Assembly (NCBI RefSeq): GCF_014673495.1
Contig: NZ_CP051006.1
Location: 8,121,001-8,185,000, forward strand
DNA length: 64,000 bases
Source of the DNA: Streptomyces griseofuscus
GTDB lineage: Bacteria; Actinomycetota; Actinomycetes; Streptomycetales; Streptomycetaceae
Direction: 5' to 3'
Shown here piece by piece: positions 49,777 to 58,295 of the stretch. The position numbers and the translations under genes are program-made. The notes under the pieces were generated by a model. That model was not told where the DNA came from and did no database searches. It saw only the letters and a list, made by a program, of their open reading frames with translations. The number at the start of each line of letters is the position of its first letter. Position 1 is the first letter of the stretch.

Positions 49777-50760
49777 ATGCGCGCACTGGTCATGACCGCA
49801 CCGGGTGGGTCGGAGAACTCGGAGATCCGGGAGATCGCGGAGCCCCGGCCCGGAGCCGGTCAGGTGTCCGTGGCGGTGACCTACGCGGGGCTCAACTTCG
49901 TTGATGTGATGGCCCGTCGGGGTGACGCGGGCTATGTCCCGGCCTGGCCGTACCTGCCCGGCAAGGAGGTGGCGGGCACGGTACGCGCGATCGGCGAGGG
50001 GGTCGCGGGGCTTGCCGTCGGCGACCGGGTGGTGGCCGCCCCCGTGGGCGGGGGACTGGCCGAGGTCGTTGTCGCCGAGGCGGCCCTCACGGTGCCGGTC
50101 CCGCCCGGAGCCGACCTACGGCAGGCCGGCGCCGTACCCCTGGGGCTCACCACGGCCATGCTGCTGCTCACCGACGCGGGCCGCTTCACCGCGGGGGACA
50201 CCGTGCTCGTGCACTCGGCCTCCGGCGGGATCGGCACCGCGATCGCCCGGTTGGTCCCCGCGCTGGGCGGCGGCCGGCTGATCGGCACGGTGGGCCGTCC
50301 CACGAAGGCGGAGGAAGCACTGAAGGCCGGTTACGACGCCGTCTTCCCTCGGGGCGAGGCGCTGCGCGAGGCGGTTCTCGGCGCCACGGACGGCCGGGGC
50401 GTCGATCTCGTCCTCGACCCCTTGGGCACCGAGGCTCTGGGGCTCGACCTCGATGTCACCGCGCCCGGCGGACGGATCGTGCTCTTCGGCAACGCGGGCG
50501 GCGGCACCATCGACGCCCTCCCACCGGCGGGCCGGCTGCTCGCCGGGAATCTCACCCTCACCGGCTTCAGCCACAAGGGCCTGGCGGCGGGCGCCCCGGC
50601 CAAGGTCGCGCGGGCGATCCGCCGGGTGCTGGACCTGCTCGCCGACGGCCGCCTCGACCTGCCGGTCACCGAGATCCCCGGACTGGCGGAAGTCCCGGCC
50701 GCGCATGACCTCATGGCCGAGGGCGCAGGGGCCGGGAAGTACGTCGTTCGAGTGGGGTGA
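49777..50760 (+). CDS. zinc-type NADPH:quinone oxidoreductase (MDR family)
   Basis: 327 residues: GroES-like N-terminal part (YAGLNFVDVMARRGDAGYVPAWPYLPGKEVAGTV) and Rossmann domain with VLVHSASGGIGTAIARL and GRPTKAEEALKAGYDAVFPRGE. No zinc ligands of the alcohol dehydrogenase type are visible, consistent with the quinone reductase branch. It should reduce quinones or enones with NADPH. The ATG at 49777 follows GGGGGGAG. Probably repressed by the divergent ArsR protein. Confidence 0.88.
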   Translation: MRALVMTAPGGSENSEIREIAEPRPGAGQVSVAVTYAGLNFVDVMARRGDAGYVPAWPYLPGKEVAGTVRAIGEGVAGLAVGDRVVAAPVGGGLAEVVVAEAALTVPVPPGADLRQAGAVPLGLTTAMLLLTDAGRFTAGDTVLVHSASGGIGTAIARLVPALGGGRLIGTVGRPTKAEEALKAGYDAVFPRGEALREAVLGATDGRGVDLVLDPLGTEALGLDLDVTAPGGRIVLFGNAGGGTIDALPPAGRLLAGNLTLTGFSHKGLAAGAPAKVARAIRRVLDLLADGRLDLPVTEIPGLAEVPAAHDLMAEGAGAGKYVVRVG

Positions 50761-50774
50761 GCGGGGGCAGGACA

Positions 50775-51119
50775 TGCCTCGTCGGTGATGAGCACCCGCG
50801 CCCCGCTGTCGACGAGCAGGCGGGCCAGCTCCTCCTCCGAACTCCCCGGGTCCAGGGGCACGCCGATGCCGCTCGCGCGGGTGATGGCGAGCAGGCTCTC
50901 GACCGTCTCGACACGGTTGCCGAGCAGCACGGCCACCCGGTCACCGCGCGCCACACCGAGCCCGACCAGGTGACCGGCCAGCCGTGCGGTCCGCTCTTCC
51001 GGCTCCCGGTAGGTCAGGCGCCTGAACCGGTCCTGGAAACAGACCTTGTCCCCGAGGCGACGAGCGTGATCCCCGAGCAGCTCCGGCAGCGGCTTGAGGA
51101 CATCGGCGTGCGTGACCAC
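50775..51119 (-). pseudogene. AMP-dependent acyl-CoA synthetase, N-terminal fragment
   Basis: From a GTG at 51119 behind AAGGGGGG: VVTHADVLKPLPELLGDHARRLGDKVCFQDRFRRLTYREPEERTARLAGHLVGLGVARGDRVAVLLGNRVETVESLLAITRASGIGVPLDPGSSEEELARLLVDSGARVLITDE, the first ~115 residues of a fatty-acyl ligase. The remaining ~400 residues are absent; the frame then runs antisense into the oxidoreductase gene. A deletion that joined the two genes is the simplest explanation. Confidence 0.75.
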
Positions 51120-51288
51120 CGGGTGGCCCCCCTTGAGATGACCCGTCGTTGAGGACGGCCGCGCGATCGACCTGGTTGCCCGCGGAGCTCTGCGATCGGG
51201 GGACCCCGTGTCGTGGGCCATGGCGAAGCCTCGTTCGCGCAGGGCCTCACGAACACGGGGCCGGAAGGGAGTTGGTGCGGGCCCGGTG

Positions 51289-51642
51289 TCAGGAGAAGAC
51301 GACGGACCGCACGAGGAGTCGGTCACCGGCTCCCGCGCCGGGACGCAGGGTGTAGTAGACGTCACCCTCGCAGTCGGGGCCGAGGAAGACGGTGGCGGTG
51401 GCGTCCGTGCGGTTCTTGGGTGCCCGGCCTGCCGATCCCGGCTCGGAACCGGGGCCATGCAGATTGAGGCATTCACCGCTGGCGGGGTTGTTCAGGAAGC
51501 CGACGGCTTCGTATCCCTCGGCGGTGGTGTACGAGTAGCGGAACTGGCCGGTCGCCGCCGATGCCGAACCCGGCGCGGCCAGCAGCAGAACAAGGGCACT
51601 ACAGGCAGCGCCGAGGGCCGCCGTGAGGGAGCGAGCAGACAC
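51289..51642 (-). CDS. small secreted protein of unknown function
   Basis: 117 residues. Signal peptide: VSARSLTAALGAACSALVLLLAAPGSASAATG, with cleavage after SASA. The mature ~85 residues contain QFRYSYTTAEGYEAVGFLNNPASGECLNLHGPG and a second Cys in LGPDCEGDVYYTL, so one disulfide is likely. The GTG at 51642 follows AGAGAG. I know this general type in Streptomyces as small extracellular beta-rich proteins; no function is assigned. It is a single gene. Confidence 0.7.
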   Translation of the reverse strand: MSARSLTAALGAACSALVLLLAAPGSASAATGQFRYSYTTAEGYEAVGFLNNPASGECLNLHGPGSEPGSAGRAPKNRTDATATVFLGPDCEGDVYYTLRPGAGAGDRLLVRSVVFS

Positions 51643-51727
51643 TGGGATCTCTCTTTCGGATGCTGAATCGGTCAATGCCAGCGATGCCCTGAAAACAGTT
51701 GGATAGGCGCTTTGTCCCTCGAATGGG

Positions 51728-52193
51728 TTGCTGGAACAGATCGTGGAACTCGCGGTACCCGCGGCGGGGTTCGCGGAGATTCGGGACCGCTTCCCCGAGT
51801 ACGCGTTTGACGCGGTGGGTTCGGGAAAGATCTGGGCGGACGCCGGAGCCGACGAACTCGCGGCCACGCACCAGACATGGCTAGCCGGTGAGTGGCCAGT
51901 TCCTGCTGGACGTCTTCCGCGAGCCGCATGACGGCGGGACGTGGATCTGACGACGGGACCAGAGCCTGCGGCTGCCGTACGACGCGATCATCGAGCGGAC
52001 CGCGGACGGGATCCCCCATCTGATTCCCGAACTGATCCTGCTGTTCAAGGCGAAGGCGACCCGCCCCAAGGACCAGGCGGACTTCGAGGGGATCCTCCCG
52101 CTGCTGAGCCAGGCGCGGCGCGACGTTCTCCGCGCGTGGCTCGCGCGTGCGCGTCCCGGACATGGCTGGACGGCGGAACTGGCGGTCAGCTGA
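51728..52193 (+). pseudogene. nucleotidyltransferase-like protein remnant
   Basis: Pieces in order but in different frames: LEQIVELAVPAAGFAEIRDRFPEYAFDAVGSGKIWADAGADELAATHQTW; QFLLDVFREPHDGGTWI followed by TGA where the family has Cys; then RRDQSLRLPYDAIIERTADGIPHLIPELILLFKAKATRPKDQADFEGILPLL to the stop at 52191-52193. The family usually has an N-terminal nucleotidyltransferase (aminoglycoside adenylyltransferase-like) domain, missing here. Confidence 0.6.
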
Positions 52194-52575
52194 GGTAGTC
52201 CGCGCGTCCTTCGTCGTCGAGTTCGAAGGGGCCCTCGGGGATGACGCAGAATTCATTGCCCTCAGGATCCGCCATCACCAGAAAACCGCCATCGGTGTAC
52301 TCATTCAGCCTGCGTCCGCCGAGGCTCTCGATTCGTCGCTGCTCGGCGGCGGGGTCGGCTGAACCGACGTCGACGTGCATACGGTTCTTGCCGACCTTGG
52401 GCCCGGAGATCTGCTGGAAACCCAGCCCCAGATCGTTCTCGCGCCGCAGCCATACGTAGGGACCCGTACGGCCCACGATCGGCCTGCCGAGCAATGCGGA
52501 CCAGAACGCGGCAAGCCGCTCCGGGTCGATGGCGTCGACGATGAGTGCGTTGATCCTGATGGTTGAGTTCGACAT
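52186..52575 (-). CDS. VOC-superfamily protein (glyoxalase-like)
   Basis: 129 residues: RINALIVDAIDPERLAAFWSALLGRPIVGRTGPYVWLRRENDLGLGFQQISGPKVGKNRMHVDVGSADPAAEQRRIESLGGRR...VMADPEGNEFCVIPEGP. This is the usual VOC fold with His and Glu near the metal site. The ATG at 52575 gives MSNSTIRINAL; the longer frame is unlikely. Divergent from the GNAT gene, 77 bases apart. Confidence 0.85.
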   Translation of the reverse strand: MSNSTIRINALIVDAIDPERLAAFWSALLGRPIVGRTGPYVWLRRENDLGLGFQQISGPKVGKNRMHVDVGSADPAAEQRRIESLGGRRLNEYTDGGFLVMADPEGNEFCVIPEGPFELDDEGRADYLS

Positions 52576-52652
52576 GCGGTGATCCTCGCAGGGGGCCTGG
52601 TGCACATCCACCCCGCCGGTCAGCCGGTCTGACCACCTGTTAGCGTGCGCGG

Positions 52653-53192
52653 ATGGAGGATCTCGGAGAGATAGCGTGGCCGCCCGAGCCGATCAGAACC
52701 GAGAGGCTCGTGCTCCGTGAGCCCGAACCCCGGGACCGTACGGCGTTCGTCGAACTGCTCGCCTCACCAGAGGTGCACACCTACCTCGGCGGCCCCCGCC
52801 CGCGTGACGAGATCGAGCGCGAGATGCCCGAGACGCCCGAGCGATGGCCCGGAAACCTCGTCGTCGATCTCGACGGATCGATGATCGGCCAGATCCTGCT
52901 CAGACGAGCGACGAGGCACAGCCGACCGGCCGCCGTGGGGAAGGCCGACCTCGGCTATATGTTCCTGCCGCGGGCATGGGGTCTCGGGTACGGCGTCGAG
53001 GCGTGCACGGCGGCACTCGGCTGGCTCGAAGACGCGCTTCCCGGCGAGCCGGTGGTACTCACCACCCAGAGCGCCAACGTCGGCTCGATGCGGCTCGCGG
53101 CCAAGCTGGGATTCACCGAGGTGGAGCGGTTCGAGGCCTGGGGCGCCGAGCAATGGCTCGGCATGCGCTCCCCGGCCACGCCGTCGAGTTGA
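52653..53192 (+). CDS. GNAT-family N-acetyltransferase (RimJ/RimL-like)
   Basis: 179 residues: WPPEPIRTERLVLREPEPRDRTAFVELLASPEVHTYLGGPR at the N-terminus, DLGYMFLPRAWGLGYGVEACTAAL as the acetyl-CoA binding strand-helix, and NVGSMRLAAKLGFTEVERFEAWG at the end, as in acetyltransferase_3 proteins that modify alpha-amino groups or small amines. The ATG at 52653 has no obvious ribosome binding site; TTAGCG 8-13 bases upstream could be a -10 element, which would make the message nearly leaderless. Confidence 0.87.
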   Translation: MEDLGEIAWPPEPIRTERLVLREPEPRDRTAFVELLASPEVHTYLGGPRPRDEIEREMPETPERWPGNLVVDLDGSMIGQILLRRATRHSRPAAVGKADLGYMFLPRAWGLGYGVEACTAALGWLEDALPGEPVVLTTQSANVGSMRLAAKLGFTEVERFEAWGAEQWLGMRSPATPSS

Positions 53193-53362
53193 GGCGGAGT
53201 ACGCGACATTGCACCTCAGCGCCTGATCACGCGGCGAGTGGACGTCCGCCCAGCGTCGCCGCCCGGCGAAAGAGGAGGGATGGTCCCCGGAGCGCCGGAG
53301 GCGATGGCGCCGGAACCGGCACCGACCGCAGCCGGAGCAGCCACCCCAGCGGCGACCGATCC

Positions 53363-54628
53363 TCAGGCGGCGGCCTCCCGCACGGCCCCCGGCAGGAGGG
53401 CCACGTCGGCAGTTCGGCCGTCATGGAACATCGAGGCCAGCTGCCGGTCCTGCACCCGCGCCCCACGCACCTCAAGCCGTTCCCGGCCCCCGGGCAGCGC
53501 CCCGAGGACCCGGTACCGGAAGGTGTTGCTCGCCAGAGCGAGCAGCAGCGCCCAGGGGAACCGGCGTCGCAGCCCAAGGTCGCGCATGCCGTCCCTCCCC
53601 ATGAACGCGCTGAGGATGCTCGCCTGCCGGGCCCGCTCGTAGCGCTGGTGGAGCCGCTCGACGGCGGCACCGCGGTGCCCGAAGCCGCGTTCGGCCTGGG
53701 CGTCCAGAGTCAGCCGGGCCAGGTCCCGGCCGGCCTGGGTCTGGCCGCCGGCGGCCAGCAGGATGTGGTAGTTCCAGCGGTGCCGTACGTCCTCGACATC
53801 GGTCAGCCAGTCCGGCGAGACACCCATCAGCCAGCCGACGTACCGCCACAGATGCATGAGGTCGTCGCGCTGCGCACGGGTCAGCCGTACTCCGAGGCCG
53901 AGGCAGCCGATGATCACGGTGCTGTCGAAGAGCCCGAGGGTGGCCGCCTGGTCGGCCTGGTTGATCGGACGGCCCCAGCGCTCGGTGTCCCAGCGGGGTT
54001 CGAACCGGTCGTTGATCAGGGCGTGCATGGCGCGCACATGGACCGTGAGGCGCCAGCCCTCCGCACCGGGGCGCAGGCCCCCTGCCCGGGTGACGGCATG
54101 GGACCACTTGGTCGTCTCGCCCAGGCGCCGCAGAGTCGTCCCGTCCGACAGGGCACCGGTCAGTACGAGCAGGTCGGCCGGGCCGCCGAAGCGATAGCCG
54201 CCGATCAGGGAGAGCAGGGTGAGCACATCGCCGCTGTTGCGGCCCAGGAAACGGTACGCCGCGGCTCCGCGCTCGACCCGGTCCCAGTCCACCCACTCGG
54301 GGACGGTCCTCGCCTGTTCGAGAAACTTCCGCAACGCGGGCGGCAGCTCGCGGGACACGTCCGGCGTGCGCAGAGCCCGGCCGATCTGCGCGTGCGTGAC
54401 CCGGCCCGGATCTCCGGCCGGCAGCCGCATCGCCGCGGCGAGGTCGGCGCCCAGCGCGTCCCGCTGGAGGAGAGCGTCGCCCACCCGTTCCATAAGGGCC
54501 TCGTCGACCTCTTTGCCGATGTCGGTGAAGAGGAAGAGCGCACGGGCGATCTTGCGGCCGCGTGCCTCGGCCTCCCGGAAGCGGCGGGGGAAGCGGGCGC
54601 CGTCACGGACCTCGCTGCTCTGCGTCAT
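53363..54628 (-). CDS. DUF2236 (MpaB/Lcp-superfamily) protein
   Basis: 421 residues. Signature DUF2236 stretch: WRLTVHVRAMHALINDRFEPRW followed by GRPINQADQAATLGLFDSTVIIGCLGLGVRLTRAQRDDLMHLWRYVGWLMGVSPDWLTDVED, closer to the latex-clearing-protein branch than the one at 13892-15349. Residues around RAMHA and HLWR are candidate heme contacts. No signal peptide. The ATG at 54628 gives MTQSSEVRDGARFPRRF. An AT-rich palindrome (GAATATTC, inside 54636-54664) lies directly upstream and may be a TetR-type operator. Oxidative cleavage of an isoprenoid is inferred from the superfamily. Confidence 0.8.
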   Translation of the reverse strand: MTQSSEVRDGARFPRRFREAEARGRKIARALFLFTDIGKEVDEALMERVGDALLQRDALGADLAAAMRLPAGDPGRVTHAQIGRALRTPDVSRELPPALRKFLEQARTVPEWVDWDRVERGAAAYRFLGRNSGDVLTLLSLIGGYRFGGPADLLVLTGALSDGTTLRRLGETTKWSHAVTRAGGLRPGAEGWRLTVHVRAMHALINDRFEPRWDTERWGRPINQADQAATLGLFDSTVIIGCLGLGVRLTRAQRDDLMHLWRYVGWLMGVSPDWLTDVEDVRHRWNYHILLAAGGQTQAGRDLARLTLDAQAERGFGHRGAAVERLHQRYERARQASILSAFMGRDGMRDLGLRRRFPWALLLALASNTFRYRVLGALPGGRERLEVRGARVQDRQLASMFHDGRTADVALLPGAVREAAA

Positions 54629-54932
54629 ACATCCGTTGTAACGCGAATATTCGTTCGCATACAATCCGCGTTTTCCGGAAGGAACCGCGCCAGGAGCGGG
54701 CAAGGGCCGGGCGCCACGCGGGAGCCGAGCGGGTCCATGCCCCACGCGGCTGGACAGGTCCGGTTCACGCCGGTCCACGCGGCGCACTGCGCGCACTCAC
54801 GCGCGCCCCGCAGGAACCCCGCACGCTCTACCAGCGCCCACGGGCGGCGGAAATGATGAGCGCACCGCACATGAACCAGGTGATCCGCACCCCCTGACCC
54901 TCGGTCAGGCGGCCCTGCGGCGGAAGGAGCTC
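54629..54932. other. intergenic region before the mfnB gene: palindrome, mini-ORF and hairpin
   Basis: Near 54636-54664 TTGTA...GAATATTC...TACAA gives a dyad in AT-richer DNA by the DUF2236 start. Toward mfnB a 14-codon plus-strand ORF (ATG 54855, MSAPHMNQVIRTP, stop overlapping the hairpin) precedes a 7-bp stem CCTGACC/GGTCAGG (54893-54909), then the mfnB ribosome binding site. The order leader ORF, hairpin, gene resembles an attenuator or translational switch. No other gene is seen. Confidence 0.35.
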
Positions 54933-55691
54933 ATGGTGTTGCTTCTCATCTCCCCGGACGGCGTCGAGGAGGCCCTCGACTGTGCGAAGGCGGCGGAACA
55001 CCTCGACATCGTCGACGTCAAGAAGCCCGACGAGGGCTCGCTCGGCGCCAACTTCCCCTGGGTCATCAGGGAGATCCGCGACGCGGTACCGGCCGACAAA
55101 CCGGTGTCCGCCACCGTGGGGGACGTACCGTACAAGCCCGGCACGGTGGCCCAGGCGGCGCTCGGCGCGGTCGTCTCCGGTGCCACGTACATCAAGGTCG
55201 GCCTCTACGGATGCACGACACCCGAGCAGGGCATCGAGGTCATGCGCGGGGTCGTACGGGCCGTGAAGGACCACCGCCCCGACGCGCTCGTCGTCGCCTC
55301 CGGCTACGCGGACGCGCACCGCATCGGCTGCGTCAACCCGCTCGCCGTACCCGACATCGCCGCCCGCTCCGGCGCCGACGCGGCCATGCTCGACACCGCG
55401 ATCAAGGACGGGACACGGCTGTTCGACCATGTTCCGCCGGACGTCTGCGCAGAGTTCGTCCGGCTGGCCCATGAATCCGGTCGGCTCGCCGCGCTCGCGG
55501 GCAGCGTCAAACAGGCCGACCTCGGCCCGCTGACCCGTATCGGCACGGACATCGTGGGCGTGCGCGGAGCGGTCTGCGAGGGTGGCGACCGCAATGCGGG
55601 AAGGATTCAGCCGCATCTGGTGGCCGCCTTCCGGGCCGAGATGGACCGGCAGGCCCAGGAGCACGCGGTCGGCGTCCCCGCCGTGAACTGA
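54933..55691 (+). CDS. mfnB: (5-formylfuran-3-yl)methyl phosphate synthase (MfnB family)
   Basis: 252 residues, a TIM-barrel enzyme of the MfnB (DUF556) family that converts two glyceraldehyde-3-phosphate molecules to 4-(hydroxymethyl)-2-furaldehyde phosphate, known from methanofuran synthesis in archaea. Residues I recall as catalytic in the Methanocaldococcus enzyme align with a constant +3 offset: Lys30 (IVDVKKPDEGSLGAN), Lys88 (YIKVGLYG), Asp154 and Lys158 (MLDTAIKDG). Length matches the family. GGAAGGAG precedes the ATG. First gene of a run with aldehyde dehydrogenase, alcohol dehydrogenase and methyltransferase. No methanofuran would be expected in Streptomyces, so a furan natural product or cofactor is the likely outcome. 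Confidence 0.88.
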   Translation: MVLLLISPDGVEEALDCAKAAEHLDIVDVKKPDEGSLGANFPWVIREIRDAVPADKPVSATVGDVPYKPGTVAQAALGAVVSGATYIKVGLYGCTTPEQGIEVMRGVVRAVKDHRPDALVVASGYADAHRIGCVNPLAVPDIAARSGADAAMLDTAIKDGTRLFDHVPPDVCAEFVRLAHESGRLAALAGSVKQADLGPLTRIGTDIVGVRGAVCEGGDRNAGRIQPHLVAAFRAEMDRQAQEHAVGVPAVN

Positions 55692-55699
55692 CCGCCGGT

Positions 55700-57103
55700 A
55701 TGCCGACAACCGAGCCCGACCGCGTCCCCGGCCGCCGGGACGCGCGCTTCGCCGTCGTGAATCCGGCGACCGGGGAGCCCTTCGATCAGGCCCCCGACCA
55801 GCAGCCGGACGAGTTGGACGCCGTGGTCGACCGGTCCCACCGGGCCTGGCGCGACTGGCGTGCCGACCCGGCCGCCCGCACCACCGCCCTGCGCGGGGCG
55901 GCCGACGCCGTGGAGACGGCCGGCGAGGAACTCGCCCGGCTGCTCACCCGGGAACAGGGAAAACCTCTGACCGAGTCGTACGCCGAGATCGCCCGTACGG
56001 CGGCCCGCCTGCGCTACTTCGCCGACCTGGCCCCCAGGACCCGACGCATCACCGACGGCCGGCCCGTGCACAGCGAGGTCCGCTGGCGGCCCCTTGGACC
56101 CGTCGCCGCGATCGTGCCGTGGAACTTCCCGCTCCAGCTTGCGGCGGCGAAGTTCGCACCCGCGCTGGCGGCGGGCAACACCGTCGTCCTCAAACCGTCA
56201 CCGTTCACGCCCCTCGCCACCCGACTGCTCGGCTCCGTCCTCGCCACCGCACTGCCCGAGGACGTCCTGACCGTCGTCACCGGCCGAGAACCCCTCGGCG
56301 CCCGCCTCGCCTCCCACCCGCGCATCCGCCATGTCACCTTCACCGGCTCGGTACCCACCGGGCGGGCCGTCGCCCGAGCGGCCGGGGCCTCGCTCGCCCG
56401 GGTCACCCTGGAACTGGGCGGCAACGACGCCGCCGTGCTGCTGGACGACATCGACGTGGACCGGATCGCGGACCGGCTGTTCTGGGCCGCGTTCCGCAAC
56501 TGCGGTCAGGTCTGCATGGCGGTCAAACGCGTCTACGCCCCGGCCCGGCTGCACGCCGAGGTCGTCGAAGCACTCGCCCAGCGCGCGAAGTCCGTCGCCG
56601 TCGGGCCCGGTCTCGACCCGGACACCCGGCTGGGCCCGGTCAACAACGCCCCCCAGCTGGCTCGGGTCGAACAGATCACCGAACAGGCCCTGGCGGACGG
56701 CGCCCGGGCCGCGGCCGGCGGCCAACGCCTGGACGGGCCGGGCTACTTCTTCGCCCCCACGATCCTCACCGATGTCCCGCCCGACAGCGCGGTGGTGACC
56801 GAGGAACAGTTCGGACCGGTCCTGCCGGTCCTTCCGTACCGAAGCCTCGACGAAGCCGTGGACGCGGCCAACGGCACCGGCTTCGGACTGGGCGGCTCCG
56901 TATGGGGCACCGATCTCGACCGGGCCGAGGCGGTCGCCGACCGCCTCGAATGCGGCACCGCCTGGATCAACCACCATGCCGAACTGTCCCTCGCCCAGCC
57001 CTTCGCGGGCATCAAGAACAGCGGCGTCGGCGTGGCGGGCGGACCGTGGGGGCTCTACGGCAACCTCCGCCCGTTCGTCGTCCACCGCCCGCGGGAGGAA
57101 TGA
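55700..57103 (+). CDS. NAD(P)-dependent aldehyde dehydrogenase
   Basis: 467 residues with the ALDH fold: VPWNFPLQLAAAKFAPALAAGNTVVLKPS (cofactor pocket), FTGSVPTGRAVA, general base Glu in LELGGNDAAV, nucleophile Cys in FRNCGQVCMAVKR, and EEQFGPVLPVLPY. It resembles succinate-semialdehyde or medium-chain aldehyde dehydrogenases. It starts 8 bases after mfnB; in this cluster a furfural-type aldehyde is the obvious candidate substrate, giving a furoic acid. The next gene's ribosome binding site lies within its last codons. Confidence 0.88.
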   Translation: MPTTEPDRVPGRRDARFAVVNPATGEPFDQAPDQQPDELDAVVDRSHRAWRDWRADPAARTTALRGAADAVETAGEELARLLTREQGKPLTESYAEIARTAARLRYFADLAPRTRRITDGRPVHSEVRWRPLGPVAAIVPWNFPLQLAAAKFAPALAAGNTVVLKPSPFTPLATRLLGSVLATALPEDVLTVVTGREPLGARLASHPRIRHVTFTGSVPTGRAVARAAGASLARVTLELGGNDAAVLLDDIDVDRIADRLFWAAFRNCGQVCMAVKRVYAPARLHAEVVEALAQRAKSVAVGPGLDPDTRLGPVNNAPQLARVEQITEQALADGARAAAGGQRLDGPGYFFAPTILTDVPPDSAVVTEEQFGPVLPVLPYRSLDEAVDAANGTGFGLGGSVWGTDLDRAEAVADRLECGTAWINHHAELSLAQPFAGIKNSGVGVAGGPWGLYGNLRPFVVHRPREE

Positions 57104-57105
57104 CG

Positions 57106-58212
57106 ATGCGGTTCCAGGCGGCCGTACTGCGCTCGTACGAGAACCCCTTCACGATCGAGGAGGTGACCCTGCGCACGGAGCCCGCCGACGGCGAGATCCT
57201 GGTCGAGATCGCGGGCTGCGGGATGTGCCGTACCGATCTCGCGGTACGGCGATCGGCCGGCCGCAGCCCGCTGCCCGCGGTGCTCGGCCACGAAGGGGCC
57301 GGGGTCGTGGTGCGGACGGGCGGCGGCCCGGACACCGCGATCGGCGTCGGTGATCACGTCGTACTGAGCTTCGACTCCTGCGGGCACTGCCGCAACTGCC
57401 GTGGCGCGGCCCCCGCCTACTGCGATTCCTTCGCCTCCCTCAACCTCTTCGGCGGACGCAAGGAGGACCTGCCGCGGCTCACCGACGCGGCCGGGGGAGC
57501 GCTGGCCCCCCGCTGGTTCGGCCAGTCCTCGTTCGCCCAGTACGCGCTCGTCCCCGCCCGCAATGCCGTACGAGTGGACCCCGCGCTGCCTCTCGAACTG
57601 CTCGGGCCGCTCGGTTGCGGCTTCCTCACCGGCGCCGGAGCCGTGCTGAACACCTTCGGCGCGGGACCCGGTGACACCCTCGCGGTCTTCGGCGCCGGAG
57701 CGGTGGGACTGGCCGCGGTGATGGCGGCCACCGCCGCCGGCACGCTGACCATGGCCGTCGACCGGCACCCCCGACGGCTGGCCCTGGCCGAACGGCTCGG
57801 CGCGATCCCGCTGCCCGCCGAAGCGGCCGGACTGCCCGAGCGGATCCGGCGACTGACCGACGGCGGCGCGCAGTACGCGCTCGACACCACGGCCTCGCCC
57901 CCGCTCATCAACGACGCACTCCGCGCACTGCGCCCCACCGGCACCCTCGGTCTGGTGGCACGCCTCCCCACCACGCTGCCGCTCGAACCCGGCACCCTGG
58001 ACCGAGGGCGCGCCGTCCGCCACATCTGCGAAGGAGACGCCGTACCGGGACTCCTGATACCCCGGCTGACCGGGCTGTGGCAGGCCGGACACTTCCCCTT
58101 CGACCAACTGATCCGCACCTACCCCCTGTCCGACATCAACAGGGCCGAACGCGACTGCGAGGAGGGCCGCGTGGTCAAACCCGTCCTGCTCCCGGAGGGA
58201 AGAAGCCGATGA
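57106..58212 (+). CDS. zinc-dependent (aryl-)alcohol dehydrogenase
   Basis: 368 residues of the zinc MDR family: catalytic zinc site GCGMCRTDLAVR and GHEGAG, structural zinc cysteines in CGHCRNCRGAAPAYC, long loop FGGRKEDLPRLTD, and Rossmann motif VFGAGAVGLAAVM. The CDS looks most like benzyl/aryl-alcohol dehydrogenases, which would suit a furfuryl alcohol/furaldehyde pair. I use the ATG at 57106, 6 bases after GGGAGGA; the ATG at 57100 overlaps the ALDH stop but is too close to that site. The stop overlaps the possible upstream methyltransferase start by ATGA. Confidence 0.88.
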   Translation: MRFQAAVLRSYENPFTIEEVTLRTEPADGEILVEIAGCGMCRTDLAVRRSAGRSPLPAVLGHEGAGVVVRTGGGPDTAIGVGDHVVLSFDSCGHCRNCRGAAPAYCDSFASLNLFGGRKEDLPRLTDAAGGALAPRWFGQSSFAQYALVPARNAVRVDPALPLELLGPLGCGFLTGAGAVLNTFGAGPGDTLAVFGAGAVGLAAVMAATAAGTLTMAVDRHPRRLALAERLGAIPLPAEAAGLPERIRRLTDGGAQYALDTTASPPLINDALRALRPTGTLGLVARLPTTLPLEPGTLDRGRAVRHICEGDAVPGLLIPRLTGLWQAGHFPFDQLIRTYPLSDINRAERDCEEGRVVKPVLLPEGRSR

Positions 58213-58295
58213 GTGAGGCGTACGGCAGCGCGGCACCACCGCATCATCCGACAGACAGGCCCCTCGCAGTTCCCACTTCCGCCAACGGAGGAAAC

